Shown: in pieces, positions 1 through 8,849 of the stretch
Layout: each line of letters opens with the position of its first letter
Position numbering within the stretch: the first letter of the stretch is position 1
DNA from: Symbiodinium natans
Lineage: Eukaryota; Sar; Dinophyceae; Suessiales; Symbiodiniaceae
Length of the DNA: 64,000 nucleotides
Direction: 5' to 3'
Assembly (NCBI GenBank): GCA_905221605.1
Contig: CAJNDS010002138.1
Location: 444,999 to 508,998, forward strand
Position numbers and translations under genes: made by a program
The notes under the pieces: model-generated
The model's input: only the letters and a program-made list of their open reading frames with translations
What the model was told of the DNA's origin: nothing
Database searches by the model: none

Positions 1-69
1 CATCGTCGCCTTCGGCTGCAACCGCCCGCAGCCGGCCGCGCGCTTGAGCCAGGCGGCGCACAACTGCGC
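1..69 (-). CDS. SF1 helicase exon (between motifs IV and V), cut by window edge
   Basis: This is the last exon of the helicase gene visible here. The acceptor reads CACAG|GCG and the exon opens in phase 0, giving 23 codons that start AQLCAAWLKRAAG. UPF1-like helicases have an 'EA-x-L-V-x-x-L' helix at this point, just before the conserved ITPY/VTPY segment, which would lie outside the window. A second frame is also open, so the frame choice rests on family fit and on matching the phase-0 donor of the preceding exon. The right side passes within 20 bp into a TTTAGGG tract. Confidence 0.6.
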
Positions 70-86
70 CTGTGCAAAGCTTCTGG

Positions 87-276
87 CTTAGGGTTTAGGT
101 TTGGGGTTTAGGGTTTAGGGTTTAGGGTTTAGGGTTTAGGGTTTAGGGTTTAGGGTTTAGGGTTTAGGGTTTAGGGTTTAGGGTTTAGCGTTTAGCGTTT
201 AGGGTTTAGGGTTTAGGGTTTAGGGTTTAGGGTTTAGGGTTTAGGGTTTAGGGTTTAGGGTTTGGGTTTAGGGTTA
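87..276 (+). repeat. Interstitial TTTAGGG tract
   Basis: About 26 head-to-tail copies of TTTAGGG, with rare TTTAGCG and TTTGGGG variants. It lies just upstream (transcript sense) of the 1-69 exon, so it would form the CCCTAAA-rich 3' end of an intron. Confidence 0.95.
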
Positions 277-1030
277 CTTGGGGGGGTGGGATGGATTAGG
301 GGTTTCGGGCTCAGGGGCTTCAGGCTTGGGGCCGAAAAAAGCTTCTCAGGGTCGTTGGTCACTGAGTATTGGGGGAAACCCCAACGACCCTGACAGAGCT
401 TAGGCCGCACCCTAAACCCTAAACCCTAGACCCCTATGAACCCTAAGAGCCCTGAAAGCTGCCTCGGTGTCGTGCCGAAAGGACTGGCCCACGCGCGTCT
501 CCGGACCTCCCGTTTCGGGCTTTTCGGGCTTTGGGTGGGGCTCATAATCGTGTCGGGCTCAGGGTGTTTGGGCCTGTGTCTGTCGGTCTGTCTATCTCTC
601 TCGCTCTCTCTGGTCTCTCTCTCTCTCTCTCGGGATGGGGGGTGGGCCTCCAGCGAGAGCTTTAGGATGCTCTGCTTGAAAGCTCATGGCATGGCTGGTT
701 TTCAAGTAGGTTCAGAAGTGGGGGTCGCGCTGCGTCACTGAAAGAACTTCTTGGAGCTAGAACAGCGCAGCCCCGAGAACCTTGAACAATACACCACTCA
801 ACCCTTATAACCTCGCATAAACCCTTACAACGCCCGTAAACCCTTCTAAAAATCGTATAGATAAATCCTTCATAAGCCCCTACTAAACCTCACAAGCCCT
901 TTTAAGCTCACAAACCCTTGTACCCCCTATCAAAACCTTGAGATGACTCCGAGCACCTTCGCTGAGAACCACCGCCAAGGGCGCAGCTGTCGGGCCGAGG
1001 CCCGAGGTGCGCTCCTACAGGGCACCCTAT

Positions 1031-1150
1031 GGTTGGAGCCATTGGGCCCTTAGGTTGGTCCCCTTTTTTTGGTGGGATCCCAAGTAGGGGCCCCTTTACT
1101 CTGTGTAGTGTCTATAAGGGTTCTAGAGAGTAAGTTGGGCCCCAAATGAG
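1031..1150. mobile_element. Palindromic MITE-like element, family 2 (copy 1)
   Basis: The segment opens with GGTTGGAGCCATTGGGCCC and contains AGTAGGGGCCCCTTTACTCT, partly mirrored by a right arm containing GAGTAAGTTGGGCCCC. The same order of motifs recurs at 45,266-45,448. No ORF. Ends are approximate. Confidence 0.5.
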
Positions 1151-1458
1151 GCGCCCCATGCTTGGAGCGCGGCTTAGGGTTTTTAGGGGGGGTTCGGGTT
1201 GAAGGGGCAGCCGTTAGAGGCCCGCAGGCAGTGGGGGCTTTGGGAGTTTAGGGGTCTGGCGCGGGTTGCGGTGGTGATGGTAGTGGTAGTGTGCAGAGAG
1301 GTAGCAGAAAATAATGGAGTGAAGAGACGACGCATACGATCGCAAGCAGCTTCGCGATTAGCATCTGAGCCCCGATCTTGACTAAAACCCTAAACCCACG
1401 AGCCCTGAATCCTGGAAAAGCTGAACCCTGAACCCCAAAACCCTAAACCCTATAGCTT

Positions 1459-1552
1459 GGGACGTCCGTTATACTAACCGTCCTTCATATGGATTATAGT
1501 AGGGGGTACGATAATCCCTATTCAGGACTGTTAGTATAAGGGGGAACATCCC
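1459..1552. mobile_element. Palindromic MITE-like element, family 1 (copy 1)
   Basis: The right arm GGACTGTTAGTATAAGGGGG..ACATCCC is the reverse complement of the left arm GGGACGTCC..TATACTAACCGTCC, with a short centre. Related full copies are at 37,139-37,202 and 39,614-39,709, and a half copy (TTAGTATAAGGGGGAACCTCCC) at 1,905-1,929. It is non-coding and embedded in an intron. Confidence 0.65.
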
Positions 1553-1589
1553 AACCCTAAACCCAAAACCCTAAACCCTAAGGGGTAAC

Positions 1590-1686
1590 ATCCTTTTTTT
1601 TGCCCATCTCGGGAAGTTGTCCCCTGAAATCTGCTGTGGCCTCGGCCGTGACGCCCGACTGAAGGGCGCCGTTGTAGAACAGCTGG
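1590..1686 (-). CDS. SF1 helicase exon after motif IV (LFYNGAL)
   Basis: The exon reads CQLFYNGALQSGVTAE and then a less conserved tail ending GKKKD. UPF1/ZGRF1-type helicases have 'LFY-x-G-x-L-x-x-G-V-T' directly after the Q-(Y/F)-R-x-H-P motif, and the exon just upstream ends with that motif. The acceptor TGTGCAG|CCAG takes two carried bases from the upstream GT donor. The donor GGAT|GTTAC closes in phase 0, matching the phase-0 start of exon 1-69. An alternative acceptor ten bases upstream (CGAG|GC) would need a non-standard donor. Confidence 0.75.
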
Positions 1687-1700
1687 CTGCACAAGCCTCG

Positions 1701-1905
1701 GTTTAGGGTTTGGGGTTTAGGGGTTAGGGGTTAAGGTTTAGGGTTTAGGGTTTAGGTAGGGTTTAGGGTTTAGGGGTTAGGGTTTAGGGATTAGGGTTTA
1801 GGCTTCAGGCTTTAGGCTTTAGGCTTTAGGCTTTAGGGTTTAGGCTTTAGGGTTTAGGGTTTAGGGTTTAGGGTTTAGGGTTTAGGGTTTAGGGTTTAGG
1901 GCTAG
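1701..1905 (+). repeat. Degenerate TTTAGGG/TTTAGGC tract
   Basis: A mixture of TTTAGGG, TTAGGGG and a block of TTTAGGC units (about 1,798-1,850) ending in perfect TTTAGGG. It fills the intron between the exons at 1,590-1,686 and 1,973-2,008. Confidence 0.9.
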
Positions 1906-1972
1906 TGTTAGTATAAGGGGGAACCTCCCGAAACCTAAGCTTCAAAATCAAAGATAATGAAAAAAAGTGCAC

Positions 1973-2008
1973 CAGGCTTCCGAGAAGCTGGCGATGGCAG
2001 GGTGGCAC
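1973..2008 (-). CDS. SF1 helicase 36-nt microexon, motif IV (RCHPAIASFSEA)
   Basis: The microexon has acceptor TGTCAG|GTGCC and donor GCCTG|GTGCAC, both canonical. Joined to the upstream exon it gives F-R-C-H-P-A-I-A-S-F, the motif IV signature written QYRMHP-x-I in UPF1 and QYRCHP in ZGRF1. Phases are 2 on entry and 2 on exit, and both fit their neighbours. The small size would hide this exon from most gene finders. Confidence 0.75.
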
Positions 2009-2390
2009 CTGACATGGGTGAGCCACAAACCCTACCAAAACCTAAGGCGAACACGTAACACCACGAAAACCCGAAACGCCCTATGAGGACCATGTACGGA
2101 CTCCCTAAGCCCACACAATAACATATACAAGCGCACAGAAAGCGCAATCTTCCACAGACTCAAATGCGCCTTGATGAAGGTTTCGGGTCTAATGCCCCTA
2201 AGAAACATGTCTTCCTTAGATCAGAGTAGGGCGCCTGTTGTAACGACCCCTGAAGCCTCCGTACGATAAATTGAAGGTGGTTCTCCAAATAAGACCAACC
2301 CCCAAATCCCAAAACTAAAGCCTCAAAGCCCCAAAAAAGTGAACTCTGAACCAGACGCACAAAACCAAACCCCCCTCAAAAAAAAACACA

Positions 2391-2696
2391 CACACACACA
2401 CAAGCACAAAAACAAAAACACACGCACATATATATGATCCCGGTTCTCGGTTCGCCACCCCCCCCCCCCCCAACCCCCCTAAAACCTAAACCCTAAACCC
2501 TAAACCAAACCCTAAAACCCTAAACCCTAAAACCCTAAACCCTAAAAAAACCAACCCACAACCACACCACGGGGGGGGGGAACCCTAACCCTAAACCCTA
2601 AAAACCCTAAAACAACCCTAAACCCTACACCCTAAACCCTAAACCCTAACCCCTAAAACCAACCCACAACCACACCACAGGGGGGGGGGGGGGGGG

Positions 2697-2735
<39 letters not shown>

Positions 2736-2760
2736 GCCGCACCCGCATCATATATATATA
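2391..2760. repeat. CCCTAAA tract, (CA)n and long poly-G runs
   Basis: Contains (CA)n at 2,391-2,402, imperfect CCCTAAA arrays at about 2,480-2,560 and 2,580-2,660, poly-G of about 9-20 bases near 2,571 and 2,681, a G run of nearly 30 at about 2,704-2,732, and (TA)n at about 2,750. All lie in an intron on the minus-strand reading. Confidence 0.85.
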
Positions 2761-2863
2761 TATATGTATAGTAATAAGAAGAAGAGCAAGAAGAGGAAGA
2801 ATGACATTAAACCTTCAACCCCCAAGGCCCTGTGTACCGGCGGGGCTTTTGGTGTCTCTGGGC

Positions 2864-2924
2864 CTAAACCCTAAACCCTAAACCCCAAACCCTAAACCCT
2901 AAACCCTAAACCCTAAACCCCCTT
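2864..2924 (-). repeat. CCCTAAA tract beside exon
   Basis: Eight to nine units of CCCTAAA that stop about 15 bp left of the exon at 2,939-2,989. In transcript sense this is TTTAGGG just after the donor. Confidence 0.9.
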
Positions 2925-2938
2925 CGGCGGCCATCTGC

Positions 2939-2989
2939 CTGAACTGCGTCGCAAGCTCCAGGCAGATCGCGACTTCTGGGTTCCAGAGC
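2939..2989 (-). CDS. SF1 helicase exon leading into motif IV
   Basis: The 51-nt exon reads LWNPEVAICLELATQF plus two bases that complete R with the next exon. 'ICLxLxTQ(F/Y)R' is the strand that precedes C-H-P in this family. The acceptor is GCCCAG|GCTC and the donor is TTCAG|GCAGAT, a GC donor of the kind known in dinoflagellate introns. Confidence 0.7.
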
Positions 2990-2999
2990 CTGGGCTTTT

Positions 3000-3949
3000 T
3001 TTTTCGACTATTTGCTTAAGAACCCCCCCCCCCCCAAAAAAAAAAAAAACAGGTTTTTTTCCTACTGTTTGCTTAAGAACCCCCCAAAAAAAGTATAAAT
3101 CATCCCCCTCTTACCCTTGTGAGGAAGAACGTTTCTCATTTTATGTGGGTGGCTTTAGGGGGGCTTAGGGGTCCATAGGGGTTTAAGAGGGCTTGAAGGG
3201 GCTGCGTGTTTTGAGGTTTCGGGCTCCGAGTTTTCGGAAGTGGGGTCTGAGGGCTTGCGGGGTTTATAAGAGATTCGGGTCGAAGGGGCGTAGGATTTTT
3301 TAGGGGACTGGGGTGGGTAAAAAAGGTTTAGGGTCTGAGGGCTTTGGGGCTTCAGGGCTTCAGGGTCAAATTTAGGGGCTTCTTGATTTGGGGTGCAGGG
3401 TTTGGGGACTCGGGCTTCGGTATTACTTCACCATTGTATTAGTATATATATATATATATGCATGGTATGTCCTTTCTACTTTGTTAAGAAAATTACTATG
3501 TCATTATGTTAGTGCAATAGCTTTCAGGTTTGCTTCTTAATGGTTTCAGGCTTTCGGTGATTCGGGCGCAACCTCGGGCTTTCCGTTCGAGGGCTTTGTG
3601 GGGGTGTTTGGTCTTCAGAATTTTAGGGTTTAGGGTTTAGGGTTTAGGGTTCTGGGGTTTTCGGGTTGTAGGGTGTTAGGTGTTAAAGGTCAAATGTCTT
3701 GGGGTTCTTGGGTTTTTGGGCTTTTGAGTTTCAAGGTGTGGGGCGGGTTTAGAGTTTAGGGTTTAGGGCTGTACCAGAAGGTTCATGAGTTCAGGGTTTA
3801 GGGCTTTACCAGAAGGTTCATGGGCAATTTAACTGGGGTAAGAACTAGGGTAACTGTGGCTATGACCCCATCCGAATCCTCATTCTGCAAGGAGAGGCCA
3901 CCACCCTGAAACCTGACCCTAAACCCTAAACCGCCCTAAAGTTCCCAGC
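3000..3949. other. Intron-like non-coding stretch
   Basis: No exon was recognised here. It contains T- and C-runs at 3,000-3,060, a short (TA)n at about 3,446, TTTAGGG patches at about 3,625-3,655, and a repeated phrase 'ggtttagggctgtaccagaaggttcatg' type segment around 3,765-3,825 that occurs twice. Confidence 0.5.
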
Positions 3950-4008
3950 ACGCCCGACAGCAAGATCCAGGGCACCGTTCCAAGGCCGACTGCTGCAAGG
4001 GCGCGTGC
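3950..4008 (-). CDS. SF1 helicase exon between motifs III and IV
   Basis: This 59-nt exon reads ARALAAVGLGTVPWILLSG plus two bases. It lies where the family has the variable 'G-L-G-x-S-L-x-x-x-L' stretch. Acceptor GCTGCAG|GCAC opens in phase 0, as the GT donor of the preceding exon requires. Donor GGGCGT|GCTGG (GC type) leaves two bases that join the G of the next exon. Without this exon the spacing between motifs III and IV would be too short. Confidence 0.6.
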
Positions 4009-4149
4009 CTGCAGCTGCGGGGGACTTAGGGTCTCTGAGAGAAGAATCCATAACGTATGAAGATGTATCCCTATGCATAGGAATATACAATACCATCTGC
4101 ATTAACATTACTATATAACAATAAAGATAATATAACACAATAAATAGCA

Positions 4150-4175
4150 ATAAGAACCATGATAATCATCATCAT

Positions 4176-4207
<32 letters not shown>

Positions 4208-4215
4208 CCGTCAGA
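4150..4215 (+). repeat. Trinucleotide (ATC/ACC) repeat
   Basis: An imperfect run of atc and acc triplets. It yields low-complexity reading frames on both strands that are not credible genes. Confidence 0.85.
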
Positions 4216-4379
4216 ATCATAAGAATCATACGAGTAGCAAAAAGAAGAACAGCACCAGCAAGAACAATAATCGTAGTGACAATATTATACAACGGTTCAA
4301 AATATTCGTCCATAGAAAAAAACGTAGGAGAGACGACGTTTTGTGAGGGGGCCGACAATTATCGCGCTGCCCAAAGCAC

Positions 4380-4448
4380 GCCGAGGCGCAGTGTTCTCGG
4401 TGGAAGTTGCCGCGGATCCCCCACCAGCATCACTTGCTCCGCACGCGC
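4380..4448 (-). CDS. SF1 helicase exon, motif III (LVGDPRQLPP)
   Basis: Twenty-three codons in phase 0 contain AEQVMLVGDPRQLPPRTL. 'L-V-G-D-x-x-Q-L-P-P' is motif III of UPF1-like SF1 helicases; its Gln contacts the nucleotide gamma-phosphate. Acceptor TTTGAG|GCG and donor CTCGGC|GTGC are both standard. The frame closes at a TAA just past the donor, so read-through without splicing is impossible. This is one of the strongest exons. Confidence 0.85.
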
Positions 4449-5229
4449 CTCAAACCCTGAACCCTAAAGCCCGAAAACCCTAAACCCCAAACTTTGCCTT
4501 CAACCCTCAACCCTGAACCCTAGACCCTCAAGCCCTACACCCTCAACCCCTAAACCGTGGCTGCTAGAACCTTGGAGCCTTGCCTGTGACAGCCGGAACC
4601 CTAAACAACTTACACGCCCTAGAAGCCTTCACCCTTTGACTCAGGATCTCCTCTTGCGGTAGCAGGCTACGCTTCATGCACCCTTATGAAAGCTGAGTAC
4701 CAAACCCCGAGTGAGTGTCCTCAGGACACTGTTGATCTTGTGTAGCCCGTGCCATTCTCAGTGTTTCAGTCGCCCCCCCCCCAACTCCAGTTGAAAGTAT
4801 CCTGAAAGCGGCAAAAAAAAAACAAGCCCCAGCGGAGGACGTCTTTGGACAGCCTTGTACAAAGCGTAGAAGACAGCCGGCTCCTGCGGTTGGGGGTCTG
4901 TATGTGGGGCCCTTTGCCCTCTGCGGTTTCCAGAAGTCCGTTTAGTTCAGAGAGGGCAGCATGAGCCAGGCACGACTAAGGGCCGTAGGAGCTTTAAGAG
5001 GGCTTAGGGTTGAGGATTGAGGCTTTACTCTTGGTATCCCCACAGGGGCACGGAGCACAAACACACTCCCCGTAAGTTGTAAGGAACACTGCCTCCACTC
5101 ATCAAAACCATTCGGATCTTCTAACATGCCCACCCTAAAGCTAATGTTGGCGCTCCCTGGGCCCTACTGGATTCGGAGGTCGCGTGCTCTAGGGATATTA
5201 ATCTCTGCGTGATTCTCAGAGGTTGAAAG

Positions 5230-5375
5230 CATTGCGGCCTCTAGGGGGGGAGGGGGGGGGGAAGGGGAAGGGAGGGGGCAGGGAAAACTTAGAATATTTG
5301 GTGAGCCTGAACCCCGACCCCCCCCCCCCCCCCCCCCCCCCCCCCAAAAAAACAAACCCAACCCCCCCCCCCCCC
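5230..5375. repeat. Poly-G/poly-C run
   Basis: G runs at about 5,245-5,275 and a C run of about 27 at 5,319-5,345, then a second C run near 5,361-5,375. In transcript sense these are G runs just downstream of the donor of the motif II exon. Confidence 0.85.
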
Positions 5376-5396
5376 GCTAACCCGCCCAGAAGAAGC

Positions 5397-5453
5397 TCGC
5401 TCCGTGAGTTGTGAGGCTTCGTCCACAAGGACGAAGGGGCAATGCAGAGCCTC
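5397..5453 (-). CDS. SF1 helicase exon, motif II Walker B (LVDEASQ)
   Basis: Nineteen codons in phase 0 read EALHCPFVLVDEASQLTE. 'D-E-A-(S/G)-Q' is the Walker B motif of the UPF1/SETX branch: Asp binds Mg2+ and Glu is the catalytic base. Acceptor AGGCCAG|GAG is canonical. The proposed donor GAGCGA|GCTT is of GC type. The distance to motif III in the next exon is about ten residues shorter than usual, so a small exon between about 4,450 and 5,390 may have been missed. Confidence 0.8.
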
Positions 5454-5760
5454 CTGGCCTTGAGAAAAGCTGAGGGTTTCGGGTTGAGGGTTTAGGGTTT
5501 CGGGTTTCGGGTTTGGGTTTTAAGTCGAGGGCTTGGGGTTTACAGTGGGCTTTGGGGTTGAAGGCTTCGGGTTCTAGCATCCCAAGAAGAAAGACACCCC
5601 AGGCATACACTCTTCGTAAGGAACCGTACACACACATTGACTTCTATATCCAGTTACCAAGAAGCGAGGGACGACAAGTATCTGAGTTTCCCTTTTTGTT
5701 ACCAAAAAATCAGCTGGAGGAAGGATGGAAGAAGAGCGCAAGCAACGAAGGATGCCCAAC

Positions 5761-5834
5761 CTCCCCCCCGAGGCTTGCGCCGAGGTCTGCCGCCTCCAAT
5801 GCCGCCGTCGTCACGGCCACCAGGCGCCTCCGCG
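5761..5834 (-). CDS. SF1 helicase exon, motif Ib (VAVTT)
   Basis: The exon reads RRRLVAVTTAALEAADLG. In UPF1-like helicases the hydrophobic strand '(V/I)-x-x-(C/T)-T' lies between TNVAVD and the DEA motif, as here. Acceptor GTCGAG|CGCG takes one base from the GC donor of exon 6,640-6,679. Two phase-0 donors are possible: GAG|GTTGGG ending at 5,761 and CTCGGC|GCAAG ending at 5,779. Confidence 0.65.
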
Positions 5835-5879
5835 CTCGACGTGAGGGAAGGGGGATCTTAGGGTTTTTCTTTCAAGGTT

Positions 5880-6180
5880 TTGGGGGTTTAGGGTTTAGGG
5901 TTTAGGGTTTAGGGTTTTGGGTTTTGGGTTTTGGGTTTTGGGTTTTGGGTTTTGGGGTTTTTCTGGAGCGTTAAAGGCTTTAGGGGTTTGGGGGGATTCT
6001 TGGCGTTCGGTTCTTGGGATTAGACTGGGTATGGCGTGGGGGGTTGTAGGGTTTGGGGCTTCGCCGTGAGGAAAGGGTTTGGGGTTTCGGGGTTTCGGGG
6101 TTTCGGGGTTTCGGGGTTTAGGGGTTTAGGGGTTTAGGGGTTTAGGGGTTTAGGGGGTTTAGGGGTTTAGGGGCTTAAAG
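5880..6180 (+). repeat. Telomere-like variants: TTTAGGG, TTTTGGG, TTTCGGGG, TTTAGGGG
   Basis: The unit type changes in blocks: TTTAGGG at 5,885-5,915, TTTTGGG to about 5,958, then, after a 100-bp break, four 8-mers TTTCGGGG and several TTTAGGGG to about 6,170. Confidence 0.9.
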
Positions 6181-6269
6181 TTTAAGGTTCAAGGATGGTC
6201 GAGGCAGGCTCCCAGATTTTGAAGACTTTGGCGCCCTCACGGGCCATAAACTACAGCCTAACCCTCGAA

Positions 6270-6585
6270 ACCCTGAAATACTCAAGCCTCAAGCCCTCGA
6301 GCCCTCAAGCCCTCGAGCCCTCAAGCCCTCAAGCCCTCAAGCTCTCAAGCCCTCAGGCCCTCAAGCCCTCGAGCCCTCCAGCCCTCAAGCCCTCAAGCCC
6401 TAAACCCTGAACCCTAAACCCTAAACCCTAAACTCTAAACCCTAAACCCAAAGGCCCGAAGTACTAAAGTGCGCGAGAGAAGAAGTGGCCTGTCCTAACC
6501 CGAAACCCTCAACCCTCAACCCTCAACCCTCAACCCTGAACCCTAAACCCTCCCCCCCCCCCCCCCCCCCCCCTTCCCCCCCCCT

Positions 6586-6633
<48 letters not shown>
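6270..6633 (-). repeat. CCCTCAAG and CCCTAAA arrays, then poly-C
   Basis: CCCTCAAG/CCCTCGAG units at about 6,285-6,400, CCCTAAA to about 6,450, CCCTCAA at 6,510-6,545, then a C run of about 80 broken by a few T (6,551-6,633). The C run ends one base from the exon at 6,640. Confidence 0.9.
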
Positions 6634-6635
<2 letters not shown>

Positions 6636-6639
6636 CTGC

Positions 6640-6679
6640 CCCCTGCCCTTGCAGCTGCCTCCGCCTCCAAGCTGCGGGC
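6640..6679 (-). CDS. SF1 helicase exon before motif Ib
   Basis: Thirteen codons plus one base read ARSLEAEAAARAG. Acceptor CCCCAG|GCC; donor GGGG|GCAGCC (GC type). The carried G joins CG of the next exon to give A-R-R-R-L-V-A-V-T-T. A charged helix here is normal for the segment between motifs Ia and Ib. Identification rests on phase agreement and on position, not on a motif. Confidence 0.55.
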
Positions 6680-6689
6680 CTGGGGATGG

Positions 6690-6795
6690 TTTAGGGTTTA
6701 GGGTTGAGGGTTTAGGGTTTAAGGTTTAAGGTTTAGGGTTTAAGGTTTAGGGTTCAGGGTTCAGGGTTCAGGGTTCAGGGTTCAGGGTTCATGGC
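6690..6795 (+). repeat. TTTAGGG/TTCAGGG tract
   Basis: TTTAGGG and TTTAAGG units followed by six perfect TTCAGGG units at about 6,747-6,790. Confidence 0.9.
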
Positions 6796-6802
6796 TTAGG
6801 GC

Positions 6803-7190
6803 TTAGGCCTCAGGGTTTTCGTTTGTGTGCTGCCGACTGTCTTTCGCAACACAAGAAAAATGTCTGGCGCCTTTTCGGGCTTCTGGAACAGGGGCGGTGT
6901 GGTTGAGGTAGTGGTTGTAGCATCTTTTTGCTTCTTCTGAGACTAGCTCGAACCAGTATCTGCTGGGGCGTCCTCTATGTCGTGATTTAATGAATTTGAC
7001 ACGGCCTTTGTATCTGGGAGAGAAGACTACTTGGTGTATTGGGTCTGCGGTGTGAGCATCTATGGGACTCGGTAACAATGGAGGGGAGAGGAGGCTTTCC
7101 TGTCATAATCCAAACCTTGCAGCTTAAGATTCTTGAGCAGTAAGATGACTTGAATTTGATTGATCGCCTGAGATATCTATGGTGCAAACC
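6803..7190 (-). other. Unrecognised segment, possibly a degenerate retroelement scrap
   Basis: A minus-strand frame contains KSRHRGRPSRYWFELVSEEA. The G-R-P-x-x-x-W arrangement recalls the tail of LINE polyproteins, but nothing else supports it. It is treated as intronic. Confidence 0.25.
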
Positions 7191-7611
7191 ATCGGGGTTA
7201 GGGTTGGGGTTTAGGGTTTCGGCCCTAAGGCAACTTAGGATTAGCTACGGATTTGTTCAAGTAACCCGCAACAAAAGCGGCAGGTTCGGCGGTTAACGTT
7301 GTCTTATCGTTCTGTGGGTTTGGGCGTGTCCTACCCTTGATCGTCCCTGAATGTGAAAACGTGCCAACCCCCCTCCCCCCACCTGCCCCTCGAACGCCCC
7401 GTACACCAAAAGCTTAACTTTAAGAGCGTCACCAACCCCGAAATCCCAAATGTGATAACCCTTAAACCCTAAACCATCAAACCCCTAAAAACCCCTAGAA
7501 ACCCCTAGAACCCCCAAAACCCCAAAAAACAACCCAAACCACCAAAAAAACCCTCGACCCGACAACCCCTAAAAATAACTCTCAAAAGTTGAACCCGGAA
7601 ACCCCCAACAC

Positions 7612-7664
7612 CCTAAACCCTAAACCCTAAACCCTAAACCCTAAACCCTAAACCCTAAACCCGC
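7612..7664 (-). repeat. CCCTAAA tract
   Basis: About seven perfect CCCTAAA units next to the exon at 7,668-7,748. Confidence 0.95.
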
Positions 7665-7667
7665 CGT

Positions 7668-7748
7668 TCGGCTCCCCGAGGCGCTTGGGAGGAAGAAGCC
7701 CGCGGTCGATGGCTGACTGCAAAGCCTCGCGCAGCTCAGGGCTCCATT
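7668..7748 (-). CDS. Probable SF1 helicase exon between motifs Ia and Ib
   Basis: The island reads KWSPELREALQSAIDRGLLP and then PKRLGEPNG. It lies exactly between a CCCTAAA tract on its left and a TTTAGGG tract on its right. Exact splice sites were not resolved, because the donor consistent with the next exon is unclear. The frame is chosen because it is the only one with ordinary protein composition. Confidence 0.5.
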
Positions 7749-7751
7749 TCG

Positions 7752-7850
7752 GGTTTAGGGTTTAGGGCGTAGGGTTTAGGGTTTAGGGTTTAGGGTGTTC
7801 AGGGTTCAAGGTTTGGGGTTTAGGGTTGAGCGTTTTTAGGGTTTCAGGGT
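7752..7850 (+). repeat. TTTAGGG tract
   Basis: TTTAGGG with interruptions, the mirror partner of the CCCTAAA tract on the other side of exon 7,668-7,748. Confidence 0.85.
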
Positions 7851-8454
7851 TGAGGGTTAAAGGTTTAAGGTTGGGGGTTAGGGCTTCAGGGTTGGAGGCT
7901 TGTTTTGATGTCGCGGCGGCAGTGAACAATGTCAGACGACAAGGGTACCACACGCCCTGCGTCTACGTGCGCAGGGCGCATGAGCGCAGAGCGCCTGACA
8001 CCCTAAGCTTGCCCCAAACCCTCAGCCTCTCTTTCACATTTTCATACATATATATATATATATGGTCACCCCCCGCCCATGATCTAGGTTTTTTTTCCCT
8101 ATGAAAACCCTCGTAAATACGGATAAAAATGACATGCTGAGCATGCACGGCAAAGTCCTTTTCAGCAAGTCTAATTTTATGTTTGAAAACCTGTATATAG
8201 TACGAAACGCGTGTGTTTAGCACTATCTGCACGTCATCACCTAAAATCAAAAAAAGCACGAAAGTGTAATTTCGTGAACATCTGTGAAAATTATTTGTAT
8301 ATAGGGCAAGACTATAAACACAGAGTATGCAACAAAACACTTTCTGTGCACATTTTGCCCAAAAAACAAAAAGCCAAAAACCTAAACACTCAAAACAAAC
8401 CATGAAGCCGGGACACCGCTTGTTTTTGCTCTTTTTTTCTCGAGGTTTTTTGGG

Positions 8455-8675
8455 GGTTCTTTGGAAAAATCCAAAAAAAACCATGTGCTTTGTTGATGTC
8501 AGGTGTTCCTGGCCTCAGAAATCAAATAAACACATGGCATTTTGGGATTTTCACTCATCCAAAAAACCCTCGTGTTTTTTTGGATTTTCAACCCTGCGGA
8601 GAGTAAAATCAAAAAAACACATGTTGGCGGGATTTTTATTCAAAATCCACAAAACCTCGTTTTTTGGATTTTCCC
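8455..8675. repeat. A/T-rich hairpin repeats with ATCCAAAAAA arms
   Basis: At 8,557-8,585 ATCCAAAAAA pairs with TTTTTTTGGAT across a CCCTCGTG loop. At 8,644-8,670 AATCCACAAAA pairs with TTTTTTGGATT across CCTCG. A related arm (AAAATCCAAAAAAAACCATG) is at about 8,465. They may be small inverted-repeat elements. Confidence 0.6.
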
Positions 8676-8721
8676 CGCATGCCCCAGACGGAGCGGAGAC
8701 ACTCTCAAGTTCACCATCCCT

Positions 8722-8763
8722 GCTATATATATATATATATATCTCTCTCTCTCTCTCCCGCTC

Positions 8764-8823
<60 letters not shown>

Positions 8824-8825
8824 AT
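8722..8825 (+). repeat. (TA)n(TC)n microsatellite
   Basis: About nine TA units followed by about 38 TC units with two interruptions. It creates spurious Ser/Leu or Arg/Glu runs in reading frames across it. Confidence 0.95.
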
Positions 8826-8849
8826 GTGTGTATGTATTCCACAGGCGGA

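Noticed and set aside
87-276. True chromosome end (telomere)
   Set aside because: TTTAGGG and CCCTAAA tracts alternate in both orientations over 50 kb with exons between them, and the DNA continues on both sides. These are interstitial tracts.
2939-2989. Alternative frames of this exon
   Set aside because: Only one frame gives ICLxLATQF joining in phase to RCHPAIA; the other two give Arg/Ser-rich text without family fit.
4071-4358. Membrane-like minus-strand ORF (Met/Val/Ile-rich)
   Set aside because: It is the translation of the ATC trinucleotide repeat; low complexity.
4725-4775. Alternative P-loop (NGTGYT) on the minus strand near motif III
   Set aside because: Lys is replaced by Tyr, the usual prolines are absent, a stop follows, and the position (after motif II) is wrong. 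The P-loop at 15,034-15,085 fits better.
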